From Prorocentrum cordatum (taxonomy: Eukaryota; Sar; Dinophyceae; Prorocentrales; Prorocentraceae): a stretch of DNA of 40,208 bases. Positions 10,201 to 19,827 of this stretch are shown piece by piece. The notes beneath the pieces are model-generated. The model saw only the letters and a program-made list of their open reading frames with translations. It did no database searches and had not been told where the DNA came from. How positions within the stretch are numbered: the first letter of the stretch is position 1; each line of letters opens with the position of its first letter. Both the position numbers and the translations under genes were made by a program. Where the stretch lies: positions 50,001 through 90,208 of the forward strand of contig CAUYUJ010020575.1 in the NCBI GenBank assembly GCA_963575745.1, given 5' to 3'.

Positions 10201-13200
10201 CACGTTTAGAAGCAATGCGGTGCCTTTAAAGGGGCCTCACTCGTTCTCTGAAACTAACAAGTTAATTCTACAGAAACTGCTTCGCTATGTAACTTCACTA
10301 TCACTAATCCATGCCAAAACACACGTGGATGCCTCTAAATGGCCCAACTCGCTCCCTGGAGCCTATTCACTATTGGATACATATGTTGGTAATTGGTTAG
10401 CAAACGAATTTCACATTACCGAACTGAGTTCAGAAACTAAGTGGGTGCATTTAAGGGTAGCATCCGTTTTCTCAAATTGAGTATTCACTTTCAAATGAAG
10501 TGTTATTACGGTTTTCAAAGATGGATTACAGCTTGGTTAACTTATTTCAGGCACTAAGATGGTGCCCTAGATGGGTTGCACGTCGAAACCCAGAAAAACA
10601 TGTGTAAAGTGTGTGTTAGCGTTAAGTGGTTAATTAGATAATTACGCAAGGCCTTGCTTATTTGAGAAAACAAGTGGATGCCCTTAATGCCCCAACTCGA
10701 TCCCTGCAAACAGTTAGTCTGTTTTACCTTACGCTTTAATTCGTTCGTTGTATTACATATTGTCCATCAATGCCACCGTACAAGTGTATGCCTTCAAGTG
10801 GTCACACTCGCTATCGGTACAGATTTGGATTGGATATTCATTAATCGTGGGCAATCGTGTTTCATAGTTGCCTGTTTAGATGATTCGCAATCAATAGATA
10901 TGGATCGGGTCTCACCTCAGGCGACGGGATGGAGTGTGATTGTAGACTGGCTACTCTTGGTTAGCCCAGACTGAAAGGCGCATGGCCAATCAAGATTTCT
11001 CAAGCTTAATTACGATGTCACCCCGCGGGGCGGGATTGACGGGATTGGGTTTTGATTAAGATGTGTTACTTAACTTTGAATAATCATGTCTAGCCCAGAT
11101 TGGTCCATGCTCATAAATATTCATATCGTGGTATGGGCCTCAATCTAGATTAATATGGGTTAGCCTGGAATTATTCTAAATAACACAGACAGGTCAACCT
11201 ATATTCATCACGATTTCATCCCATGGGATGGGGTTAATGTAAAGTACTATTGGCTGGCCGTGGTTAGTGGAGGCAAGTTACCTTGCTCGGCGCATGAAGT
11301 TTACCAAGGCGCGCGTTTGGAAGACCCGCCAGGCAACTAGTATGTTTCCCCGTCACGTGATGTTTTAGGTAACACCGAATGGCGAGGGCGCGGCTGAAGA
11401 GGAGGAGGGGGAGGAGGCGTGGAGAAGGAAAAGGCAGACGCCCAAGGGGATGCGGCGGGGGACAGTGATGGAACTACATGGATGGGGAACAACACCAGCA
11501 GCCTGCCTATACCTCGCTCTTAGCACGGTCCTCCTAGCACACGGCACCCGTGCCCTACGCCCATGCCAGCATGCACTAATCGGTTTTTCGTGCGGGCTAC
11601 ATTTGCACGTGCGTTGCTTTATCGCCCTCGGTGCCGCCGCCGCTGCCGATGCACGGCGGGCTTGTGCAATGCGGTGCGGGGGGATGGGGAGGGAGGGCGG
11701 GCTGTGGATTTGTTGTGCGTTGAACGGTGAAAACAACGAAGCGATACACAGGTGCGAGCGTGGGCAGAGTCAAATGTACCATGTCTAGCGGGGGGCACGA
11801 CGAGTGCAAACTGAACGGGAGGGTGCAGGGTGAACAGTGACAATTGTTGGGGGAAAACGGTGGCAACAGCATTGGTATGGAGTAAGCACGCGGGCTCGAG
11901 CAGAAACAACAAAACGATAATAATAACTATATATCAAGCTAGCGTGAGCTACACTTATGAGGGTATCCCTGCTACACGAATCGCATTAGCACTTCAAGTA
12001 GTTACACTGGTACTGCTAGTGAGTCTACACATGATAGTAACAGGTGCAGTGGCAGTGGCAGCGCTGGAACCAATGCTGATATCAGTTCCCATGGAAATCA
12101 CGTGGGGTGGGATGGTCCTAGTACTAATATCGGGATGAACGGCCGCAATGTGTCCAGCATGCGTTACAGAATGAGAGCTAGAACGAAGTAACAACAATGT
12201 TTGCGGTAGGAACACGATCGTCTTATGAAATGCGGCGTACCGAACCAGAGTATGAACTACAACCTTAACCATCACGACAAGTAGCGAGACACGCACGCAC
12301 ACACATCATGACGAACACCTACGGGCACGCGCACAAACGCCCGCGCTAGCCAGGAGAAAGACAACTGAAGCGCTCGCCTTATCAAGAATACGCAGCTTGA
12401 AGGAACACTTCACAACCAAGACGGCCGTGACGATCAGCTGGCGAGCGCTAGCATGTAGAGCATCTGGCAAGAGTGCCCACACAGGCCCCCACCGCCTACT
12501 ATCTGTCAGCGAGCCGTCGGCTAGCAACCCATCGATGTTCGCATCGACTTCTTTGGCATGGTGGCAAACAAGAAGAGATAAAGGTGTAGGGCCTAAATAT
12601 ACGCGGCCGTCCGTCTCGTATTTTGTTTTTGCTTTGTTGAAATCACGAACGCGTGCTTGTTCCCAAATCATAAGTTTCTGTATCTCTGACTTTGCCACTA
12701 AAGATATGACTACTTGTGCGCAGAACGAACGATTGCCTGCCAAATCCACAACACTGCAACGTTTGGCTTTCTCCTCGTCACGAAATGCGTTTTCAATGTC
12801 CTCTCCAGGCCTCTGGGCGCGCTTAGGTGCAGGACCAATGTCGGGCAAGGGCAAAGGCCCGCCATCCGCAGGAGCACCGGCCGCGGCAAGAGCTGCTGCA
12901 GCAGCCTTGGCAGCTCGCTTGTCTCGCTGAGCCAATTCCTTTGCGAACACACGCCGCAACACTGGTTCCAAGTAGGGTTGGCATAATTTGAATTTTGCTT
13001 CCACACTGTCGGTGGAGCCCCATCTTGTCCGTATACATCTGGTAGGCATCTTAGTGAAACACATGTGTGCTATCATCGGGCCCCACTCTTTGACAGCAGC
13101 TTTCGCAATGCGATGCGGGAGCCCAGTTGCTCTCCACGTAGATGAGAACATAGATACACCATTGAAATGTTTTTTCTGCGGTCGAGGTGGTAATGGCCAA

Positions 13201-14859
13201 ATCCAGTCGTCCATCGTCTGCAGCACTGACTTAGATATCAAACTCAGTTGGTGTAGCATGCAAAAAAACACAATCAATGCGATGTTGGGCACATCAGCGA
13301 TGGCTGCCCGAATTCGTCTGCATAGCCCTTGGTTATCAGACCCATGGTCCAGGCAGAATGCGTATACTGTTTGGCGCTGGTCTTTCCGCACTGTACCATT
13401 TCGAAATTCTCGTGCACGCTGCTCCCAAGTCGGGCATCCGACTGAATCCAGTTCCCGAAGTACCATGACGTAAGCCAAAGCACCAGAATGCGGTTGATCC
13501 CCAGCAACTTGCAGGTCCCCACTGTTTGAAACGACATCAACAAACGCCCCCAATTGTTCTACATCGCAGACGCCGTCATCACAAGTAGCTTCGTTTACAG
13601 ATAGCTCCCCATCGCACCATACCGACGAAATCAATGATACGTGCACGGACGATTTCTCAACTGCTTTCTCATGGGTGAAATCGCATTGTATACCGTGGAC
13701 CTCCATGATAGGAATACGCATGATTGCAGGGGCATCGCCCACGGGGCCCACAGGGCCCACCATTGTCCCGATTGCTGAATAGGCTTCTCTTGCTCTGAGA
13801 CGCTTGGCCGCTGCAACTTTGTGTTGGTATTTGTATATGATTTTTTTGTCCTGCACACCCCCGTGTAAGCTGTCGGATGCCACCATGTCCAGGGTAACCT
13901 CAGCACCGCAATGGCCTTTGTTTCTTGCGATCGCCAGCGCATACCCACCGATTTTTGAAACATGCGAACCAGGATCTCCAGACCGATATTGCACCATCTC
14001 CATAACTCCATTCAGTTCATCGCTCAGTTCTTTCACTCGGCCACTCAGCACTGCAATGCGGTCCTCACGTTTGCTGCATTTGCTCTGAAGCGCGCGCATT
14101 TGCTGGCTGAGTGCCTCGGGGGGTGGACCCAGAACACAAGCAGGGCAGTGCATGGGGGTAGAGAGGTGTTGGGGGGAAGGTGCGATTAGAAGGCAGGCGA
14201 GGTGGGATTGGAGGAGGATGGCCAGTCCAGGCTCGGAGGAAGGAGGATGAGGAGGAGGAGGAGGAGGAGGAGGAGGAGCAGGAGCAGGAGAAGGACAGAC
14301 GGCCATGCATTCTCCACCCGAGCGCCTGAATGCGCGAATCTTTGTCGTGTAGCACCTCACAGAGCTCAGCATGTGTATATGTGTCGTATGTCCCAACGTC
14401 GGCAGTTGCAAGCGCGCCCTCGGGCCCAGGAGACGCGTCACAAATAGGTGCATCAGCATCATCATGAGGGCGCGCGCCAGTGACCGATACGAGTGGCCTC
14501 TGGTCATTCACAAGAGGAGCGACCGACATATCTTGTCGTGCGTTGGAACCTGCCAAGCGATTGAAGACAGCCTCGATATCTGCAGGCGACAACGCAACCT
14601 CAATGAAATGCTCTGTTACAAGAGGCAACAAACTCAAAGAAAAATCACTCGTTGACCCATCTTGCGAATGAATGTCTACAAGAAAACGCTGCACTTGAGA
14701 TTTATAGAAACGCTCCCTCTCTGCATCACCCAGTATATTCCCAATCAATCTCCCTGCATCGATGTACCGAAAACGACAAGCATCCATTACCTTGAACAGC
14801 TTACGATCTTTGCATATCTGAAACAACTCCTCTCGCACACATTCACGTGTAGTCGCCAT
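7282..14859 (-). CDS. Gene B: transposase-like (hAT/RNase-H-like) protein with C-terminal PHD-like zinc finger, three exons
   Basis: The exons are complement of 14326-14859, 12378-14114 and 7282-9144, all joined in phase 0, giving 1377 residues. The first join makes a continuous coiled coil (DKDSRIQ then ALSQQMRALQSK), about residues 165-215. Around residues 430-480 the signature CLDHGSDNQG followed by CMLHQLSLISKSVL resembles the Asp and C-x2-H-x-L-x-L motifs of hAT-type transposases. An EGTNSTLQ segment (about 848) may belong to the same fold. A K/R-P repeat (about 1060), a His/Asp-rich HGHDHGHGDE segment and an acidic Ser/Asp region follow. The last 60 residues hold CVLC, CTVC, WHEHC and CPVC, a C4HC3 pattern typical of PHD fingers, ending at TAG (7284-7282). 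It may be a domesticated or once-mobile transposase; chromatin binding is inference. The start at 14859 is chosen because CACAG directly precedes ATG, a possible trans-splice acceptor. Confidence 0.72.
9290..9430. repeat. Second copy of the TACGTA/GCATGC word repeat
   Basis: Words such as GCAGTACGTATGTAATACGC, GTACGCACGTG and CATGATGCATATATG match the composition and words of 3540-4015. As there, it lies a short distance upstream (minus-strand sense) of a TCC-rich tract and an intron acceptor. Confidence 0.65.
9825..9857. other. Perfect hairpin, 11-bp arms, 11-base loop
   Basis: GCGCAATGGTA (9825-9835) and TACCATTGCGC (9847-9857) are exact reverse complements. A second small stem, CTACTG-GTTT-CAGTAG, follows within 25 bases. 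It lies inside the long intron of gene B. No function is assigned. Confidence 0.7.
10113..11000. repeat. Degenerate tandem repeat, period about 105-119 bp, AT-richer
   Basis: A phrase close to GTGGATGCCTTTAARTGGCC followed by CMACTCGYTCYCTG recurs near 10117, 10221, 10327, 10441, 10556, 10674 and 10793, with a weak copy near 10905. Spacings are 104 to 119 bp. The rest of each unit is strongly diverged and AT-richer than the flanks. A related phrase (CGATKTCAYCCC, then GGGATKGGGTT) recurs at about 11011 and 11211. No open frame follows the period. Confidence 0.7.
11001..12300. other. Rest of the long intron of gene B; no gene seen
   Basis: A GA-rich tract lies at 11380-11450, and a stretch with overlapping short frames on both strands at 11365-11912. 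None has recognisable motifs. The sequence from 11830 to 12300 is of mixed composition without visible repeats. It lies wholly between the inferred donor and acceptor of gene B. Confidence 0.5.
14115..14325 (-). other. Intron of gene B, GC-AG, 211 bp
   Basis: Donor ATTCAG|GCGCTC at 14326/14325; acceptor CCCGAG|GCACTC at 14115/14114. The 8-base word AGGCRCTC is present at both borders. The interior is largely TCC/TGCTCC pyrimidine tract. Removal in phase 0 restores an uninterrupted heptad-like coiled coil, which is good independent support for the call. Confidence 0.75.
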
Positions 14860-15075
14860 CTGTGCGGTATGCAAAACATAGGAGTGCAAGCTGGATTCAC
14901 GAAGCCACGGGCCTTGACACGAAACGCTACGGAGTGCGATGAGGCATTGATGAGATGCTGGCTTCTTTGGGGGGAACCAAACGTTACCCCGCCAGCCCTG
15001 TGGGCGCCCAACTCATGGGTTGTACTTAGGTCTTGGCCCTAGTTTGGCCTCTCTTTTTTTTTGGGGGGGGGGGCT
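14860..15075. other. Upstream region of gene B, ending in a T/G homopolymer pair
   Basis: On the minus strand GCATACCGCACAG directly abuts the ATG, which could be a spliced-leader acceptor. I see no copy of a complete dinoflagellate spliced-leader relic. The plus-strand run of T then G (15052-15072) is simple sequence. No promoter element can be named with confidence. Confidence 0.4.
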
Positions 15076-15084
15076 GAACGTTAT

Positions 15085-15340
15085 CCCAGTTCCTCCTTTG
15101 ACCGATGGCCTTCAAGATGGCCCCAAGAGGTCTTCCAGGGCTCCCAAGAGGGCCCCAATAGACCCAAGAGGGCCTCAAAACGGCCCCAGAGGCCTCCAAG
15201 ACGCCCAAGATGGCCTCCAAGACTGCCTGAGATGGCCTCCAGATGGCCTAAGACGGCCCAAGAAGCCCCCAAGAGGCCTCCAACACGGCCCAGGATGCCT
15301 CCAAAAGGTCCTCCAGGAGGTCCCGAAGATGCCAAAATCA
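15085..15340. repeat. GATGGCCTCCAAGA / CCCAAGAGGCC simple repeat
   Basis: Around 250 bases are made of imperfect CCAAGA, GGCC and GATGGCC words with no stable period. The same words, in reverse complement (GGGCCGTCTTGGAGCG), make up the 16.25-17.14 kb repeats, and CCAAGAAGCCC also begins the 415-bp units. All six frames are biased and partly open, so the overlapping frames here are not taken as genes. Confidence 0.75.
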
Positions 15341-16230
15341 TTGATTGTCCTACTACTAGGCAAACCACATACTTACTAGGACAAACCATCCGCCACAGTA
15401 AGGCAGCAGGCATACAGGCAGGCATATGTAATTTTGCACACTGCCACTTCCCAGCGACGCACACGTGAGTCGGAGGGCTGTCCGCGGGCGGGCAGGCAAC
15501 CAAATAGAGAAAGACTTCACGCGTGTGCGCGTGGTGCGTGCGCGTGCGCGTGTGCGTGCGCGTGGGCGCGCGCGTGTGCGTGCGTGTGAGTACGTGTGCG
15601 AATGCGTCACCTGTGGCCCGTGCGCGGCTTGACCCGCCGCGGAGTCCGCCGTGCGGATTCACAGCCCCTGGGCGCTCCAGATTCATGAGTGGGTCAATCA
15701 AGTTGTCGTGCGTGAACCACATATGTTCTAGCATTGTTGTTTGTATTGCGCATTTTTCACGTTACTCTGGCGGTGTGGATTGGCAAGGATTGTTAGAACA
15801 CGCACAACGTCATACCTTCGGTGACCCCAGGGATGGAGTAACTTTCTACGAGGTGCTCCGACGAATGGGGTGGGGCACGTGCGGTGTGCTCCCCCGAATG
15901 GGGTCATGGCATCATCCTCGGGGGCCATGGGGAAATTGATTGTTTCCAACCGTTCTTGCCAACCGTCCTTCCCCAGCCCGTGGTGCCATCCTTTTTTCCA
16001 TTTTAGCCGCGGTCCGCTGGTTCGTACTTCGGAGAAGCGCAGGAAGAGCAGAAAGGGGGGCAATCAACCTGGGACGGGCCAAACAAAACTGCGAGTTGGA
16101 GGCCGTGGGCGCATGGAATGGCGCATATATGAGTGGGGGCCGCGCGGGAAACAGCTGGAATCCCGGGTTCGCAACCGAATTTCCGGAAGATTGTTTGCGA
16201 ACCGGGGATTATGAGCATAATGAAATTAAC
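15341..16230. other. Gene-free stretch with alternating GT/GC tract and a hairpin
   Basis: Positions 15523-15610 are GTGTGCGTGCGCGTG-type alternating purine-pyrimidine DNA, which favours Z-form. An inverted repeat with 14-bp arms and one mismatch (16161-16174 and 16195-16208, TCCCGGGTTCGCAA / TTGCGAACCGGGGA) lies just before the 330-bp repeats. A small direct repeat CGAATGGGGT occurs at about 15863 and 15893. No domain is recognised in any frame. Confidence 0.55.
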
Positions 16231-16239
16231 GATTTGGAA

Positions 16240-17165
16240 GCTTTTTGGAGCTTCGCCAGAGCTTCCCAGGGAGCCTCCCGAAGCTCTTTGGAGCTCTCTT
16301 GGGGCCTCCTTGGGCCCTTTCGGGGCGGGAGGCTCGTATTTTCAGTTATCTGGTCCTCCCTGGGGCCCCTCTTTGGGCCGTCTCGGAGCGTTCGTGGGCC
16401 GTCTTGGACCGTCTTGGGGCTTTTCAGGACGCTCTGGGAGCGCCTTGGGCCGTTGTGGAGCGGTTTTGGGGGCTTCTTGGGCGGTCTTGGAACGTGGGAA
16501 ACCCGAAAAAGCGAGGACGCTGAAAACATTGAAAAAAAACTGATGGGAAAGTAACATTTTTTGATGTTTTTGGAGCCTCACCGAAACGTCTTAAGGGGCC
16601 TCCCGAGGCCCTTTGGAGCTCTCTTGGGGCTTCCTTGGGGTCTTTCGGGGCGGGAGGCTCATATTTTCAGATCGTGGTCCCCCCTAGGGCTCCTCTTTGG
16701 GCCGTCTTGGAGCGTTCGTGGGCCATCTCGGGCGCGTCTTAGGCCGTCTTGGGGCTTTTTCAGAGCGCTTTGAGAGTCTATTGGGCCGTTGTGGGGCGGT
16801 TTTGGGAGCTTCTTGGGCGGTCTTGGAGCGTCGGACACCCGAAAAAGCGAGGACGCTGAAAACATGGAAAAACCAATGGAAAAGTAACAATTTGGGATGT
16901 TTTGGGAGCCTCACCGGAGCTACTTAGGGGGCTGCCCGAGGACCTCTGGAGCTCTCTTGGGGCCTCCTTGGGCCTTCTCGGGGCGGGAGGCTCGTATTTT
17001 CAGTTCGTGGTCCCCCCTGGGGCTCCTTTTTGGGCCGTCTTGGAGCGTTCGTGGGCCATCTCGGGCGCGTCTTGGGGCGCTCTCAGCGCGCTCTGGGGGC
17101 TTCTTGGGCAGTCTTGGAGCGGTTTTGGGAGCTTCTTGCTGAAAACATTGAAAAGCCTATGGAAA
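16240..17165. repeat. Three-copy tandem repeat, unit about 325-333 bp
   Basis: The shared phrase GAGCTCTCTTGGGGCYTCC begins at 16291, 16616 and 16949. Each unit continues through GGCGGGAGGCTCRTATTTTC, a run of GGGCCGTCTTGG words and, in units 1 and 2, CCCGAAAAAGCGAGGACGCTG followed by an A-rich piece. The third unit is cut short near 17140. Long frames on both strands simply follow the repeat. Confidence 0.9.
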
Positions 17166-17619
17166 TTCAATGAGTTTGTGCTCTCGGGCCCCCTTTGAGA
17201 ACGGTCTTGGGGCTCTCGCGGAGGGTCTTCAAGGCTACCCGGGTGCTATCCTGGACTGTCTTGGGTGTCTCTGTGGGCTTGCGCCGACCGATTTGGCACT
17301 GCCGCCCGCCTGCATGCACGCCTTGGAAAGGATTTTCGGCCGCCCCCGTCCCGTTTCGGGGGGGGGGGTCCGCACCCCCGGAATTATAAGAATATAGAAA
17401 AGGGAATACATGTGCACACATCATGATCTGAGCACAGAGTTGCACGCTGAGCTTCGTGCCGGGGAAGGGGGGACTCATGCCCGCACAGCGCCAATTCTTC
17501 CTGATAGATCTGCCCCACGCCCCCTCCGGAGCCCGGCTCGCGCAACCCGCGCGGTCGCCAAAAAATTGTCCTGGCGAAGGACCCAACCATATGCAATTGT
17601 GAATAACGCTTTCTGGGTG

Positions 17620-19035
17620 CCGCTTTCGGTGGGGCTCCTTATGGGGCCACGAAAGGCGTGCCACGAAACGTTGTCCTGGGCGTACGGGACGCATGAGGGC
17701 GGTAGCACTGGGGCCTTCGGTGGAGCTCCCTATGGGGCCACGAAGCGTGTGAGGGGTGTGCCGAAATGGGTGCGGCGCCGCCATGCCAACAGCCACTGGG
17801 GCCTTCGGTGGAGCTCCCTATGGGGCCACGAAACGTGTGAGGGGTGTGCCGGAATGGGTGCGGCGCCGCCATGCGAACGCAGCCACTGGGGCCTTCGGTG
17901 GAGCTCCCTATGGGGCCACGAAACGTGTGAGGGGTGTGCGAAATGGGCACGGCGCCGCCATGCGGGCGCAGCCACTGGGCTTCGGTGGAGCTCCCTATGG
18001 GGCCACGAAACGTGTGAGGGTGTGCCGAAATGGGTGCGGCGCCGCCATGCGAACGCAGCCACTGGGGCCTTCGGTGGAGCTCCCTATGGGGCCACGAACG
18101 TGTGAGGGGTGTGCCGAAATGGGTGCGGCGCCGCCATGCGAACGCAGCCACTGGGGCCTTCGGTGGAGCTCCCTATGGGGCCACGAAACGTGTGAGGGGT
18201 GTGCCGAAATGGGTGCGGCGCCGCCATGCGAACGCAGCCACTGGGGCCTTCGGTGGAGCTCCCTATGGGGCCACGAAACGTGTGAGGGGTGTGCCGAAAT
18301 GGTGCGGCGCCGCATGCGGACGCAGCCCACTGGGGCCTTCGGTGGAGCTCCCTATGGGGCCACGAAACGTGTGAGGGGTGTGCCGAAATGGTGCGGCGCC
18401 GCCATGCGAACGCAGCCACTGGGGCCTTCGGTGGAGCTCCCTATGGGGCCACGAAACGTGTGAGGGGTGTGCCGAAATGGGTGCGGCGCCGCCATGCGAC
18501 GCAGCCACTGGGGCCTTCGGTGGAGCTCCCTATGGGGCCACGAAACGTGTGAGGGGTGTGCCGAAATGGGTGCGGCGCCGCCATGTGGACGCAGCCACTG
18601 GGGCCTTCGGTGGAGCTCCCTATGGGGCCACGAAACGTGTGAGGGTGTGCCACGAAACGTGTGAGCCGCCGAAATGGGTGCGGCGGCGCATCGGACTATG
18701 GGGCATGTGCCACTGCGGCCACTTCGGTGGAGCTCCCTATGGGGCCACGAAACGTGTGAGGGGTGTGCCGAAATGGGTGCGGCGCCGCCATGTGGACGCG
18801 GCCACTGGGGTCTTCGGTGGAGCTCCCTATGGGGGCACGAAACGCGTGAGGGGTGTGCCGAAATGGGTGCGGCGCCGCCATGTGGACGCGGCCACTGGGG
18901 CCTTCGGTGGAGCTCCGTATAGGGCCACGAACCGTGTGAGGGGTGTGCCGAAATGGGTGCGGCGCCGCCATGTGGACGCGGCCATTGGGGCCTTCGGTGG
19001 AGCTCCCTATGGGGCAACGAAACGTGTGAGGGGTG
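17620..19035 (+). repeat. 89-bp tandem array, forward orientation, about 16 copies
   Basis: The unit contains CACTGGGGCCTTCGGTGGAG, CTCCCTATGGGGCCACGAAA, CGTGTGAGGGGTGTGCCGAA and ATGGGTGCGGCGCCGCCATG. GGAGCTCCCTATGG recurs about every 88-91 bp from roughly 17630 to 18999; a disturbed unit lies near 18640-18710. Small length changes shift the frame between copies, so Gly/Ala/Arg-rich peptide repeats appear in several frames and on both strands. I do not call these proteins. Confidence 0.93.
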
Positions 19036-19827
19036 GGAGGAGGGAGGAGGGAGGAGGCGGAGGAGGAGGAAGGAAGGAGAGGAGAGGAGACGCGGGGCAC
19101 CGTCTCTTCAAAACGAGGACCCAACACCACAGGATGGTTGGGAATAAGACGCGGCGCGCCCCCCTCGCGCGCGGGGGGGAGGGGCAAAGAGAGGGTCGAT
19201 GGGGAGGGGCTCAAGACGTCAAGTGACTCAAAGAGCTTTGTCGGGACATTCCTGTTCCTTACAGCCCCGTCTGTCGGGGCACCCCTGCTCATTTACAGCC
19301 CCGTCTGTCGGAGCATTCTTGTTCTTTGCGCAGTTGTTCCGCGGCTTCGACCTATTCTCTTTCACCGGAAGGGGGGAATGCGGATGAGGCCCGAGGAGCG
19401 CGAGGAGCGCGGAGGAGCGGAGCGGTGATGAGCGGGGGGGAGCGGGAAGTATTGCGCTCAGCAGCGTCGGAGATTTGCCCGAGGGCTTGAGATTAAAAGC
19501 CGGCACCGCACGGTAGCCCCAGAGCTCGTTCCGGCTTCCGGCAGGGGGCGTCGTAGCAGCTTGCTTGGAGCTGCAGCTTGTCCCAGAAGACCTTTTCGAA
19601 AATTGTTGCCCAATACGTGTGCCGTAAAGTGTTCCAGGAGTTTTTCCCAACCATCTTGTGGTGTTGGGGCCTCGTTTTGAAGAGACAACGCCCCGCGACT
19701 CACCTCCTCCTCCTCTCCTCCTCCACCTCCTCCCTCCTATCATCACCATCATCATCATCATCATCCTCACCATCATCATCATCGACATCATCGACGTCAT
19801 CATCACCACCATCATCATAGTCAGAAT
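19036..19827. other. Central spacer of the inverted structure
   Basis: It begins with a GGA tract (19030-19086) and ends with a TCC and CATCAT/CATCACC tract (19702-19820). Between them lies the inner 58-bp inverted repeat, and in the centre a short direct duplication of TTACAGCCCCGTCTGTCGG (about 19259 and 19293). Open frames crossing it continue into the arrays and show no domain. It could be the internal part of an unrecognised element, but nothing in it looks like a transposase. Confidence 0.6.

Larger units (their letters stand above)
9145..12377 (-). other. Inferred 3.2-kb intron of gene B, GC-AG, rich in repeats
   Basis: The minus-strand donor GATAAG|GCGAGC lies at 12378/12377 and the acceptor CTACAGAG|GCGACG at 9145/9144, with AGGCGA at both borders. 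Joining gives SFKLRILDK followed by ATSAPLLFLYL, in phase 0. Downstream of the donor the frame soon stops (12306). Upstream of the acceptor the frame reads into a TCC-rich tract and TACGTA-word repeat, so neither flank looks coding. The interior contains a hairpin (9825-9857), a ~110-bp degenerate tandem repeat (10113-11000) and a GA-rich stretch (11380-11450). Confidence 0.65.

Noticed and set aside
11365-11912. Overlapping short frames on both strands in the gene B intron
   Set aside because: They cover one another, have no motifs, and lie in a stretch bounded by a good donor and acceptor.
16161-16208. tRNA-like T-arm (GGTTCGCAA)
   Set aside because: No acceptor, D-arm or anticodon arm can be placed around it; the sequence is part of a simple inverted repeat. 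No tRNA or rRNA gene was found in the window.
17410-19226. Several long frames encoding FGGAPYGATKRVRG-type peptide repeats on both strands
   Set aside because: They appear in more than one frame and on both strands of the 89-bp array. Unit lengths of 88-91 shift the frame, so no single protein is maintained.
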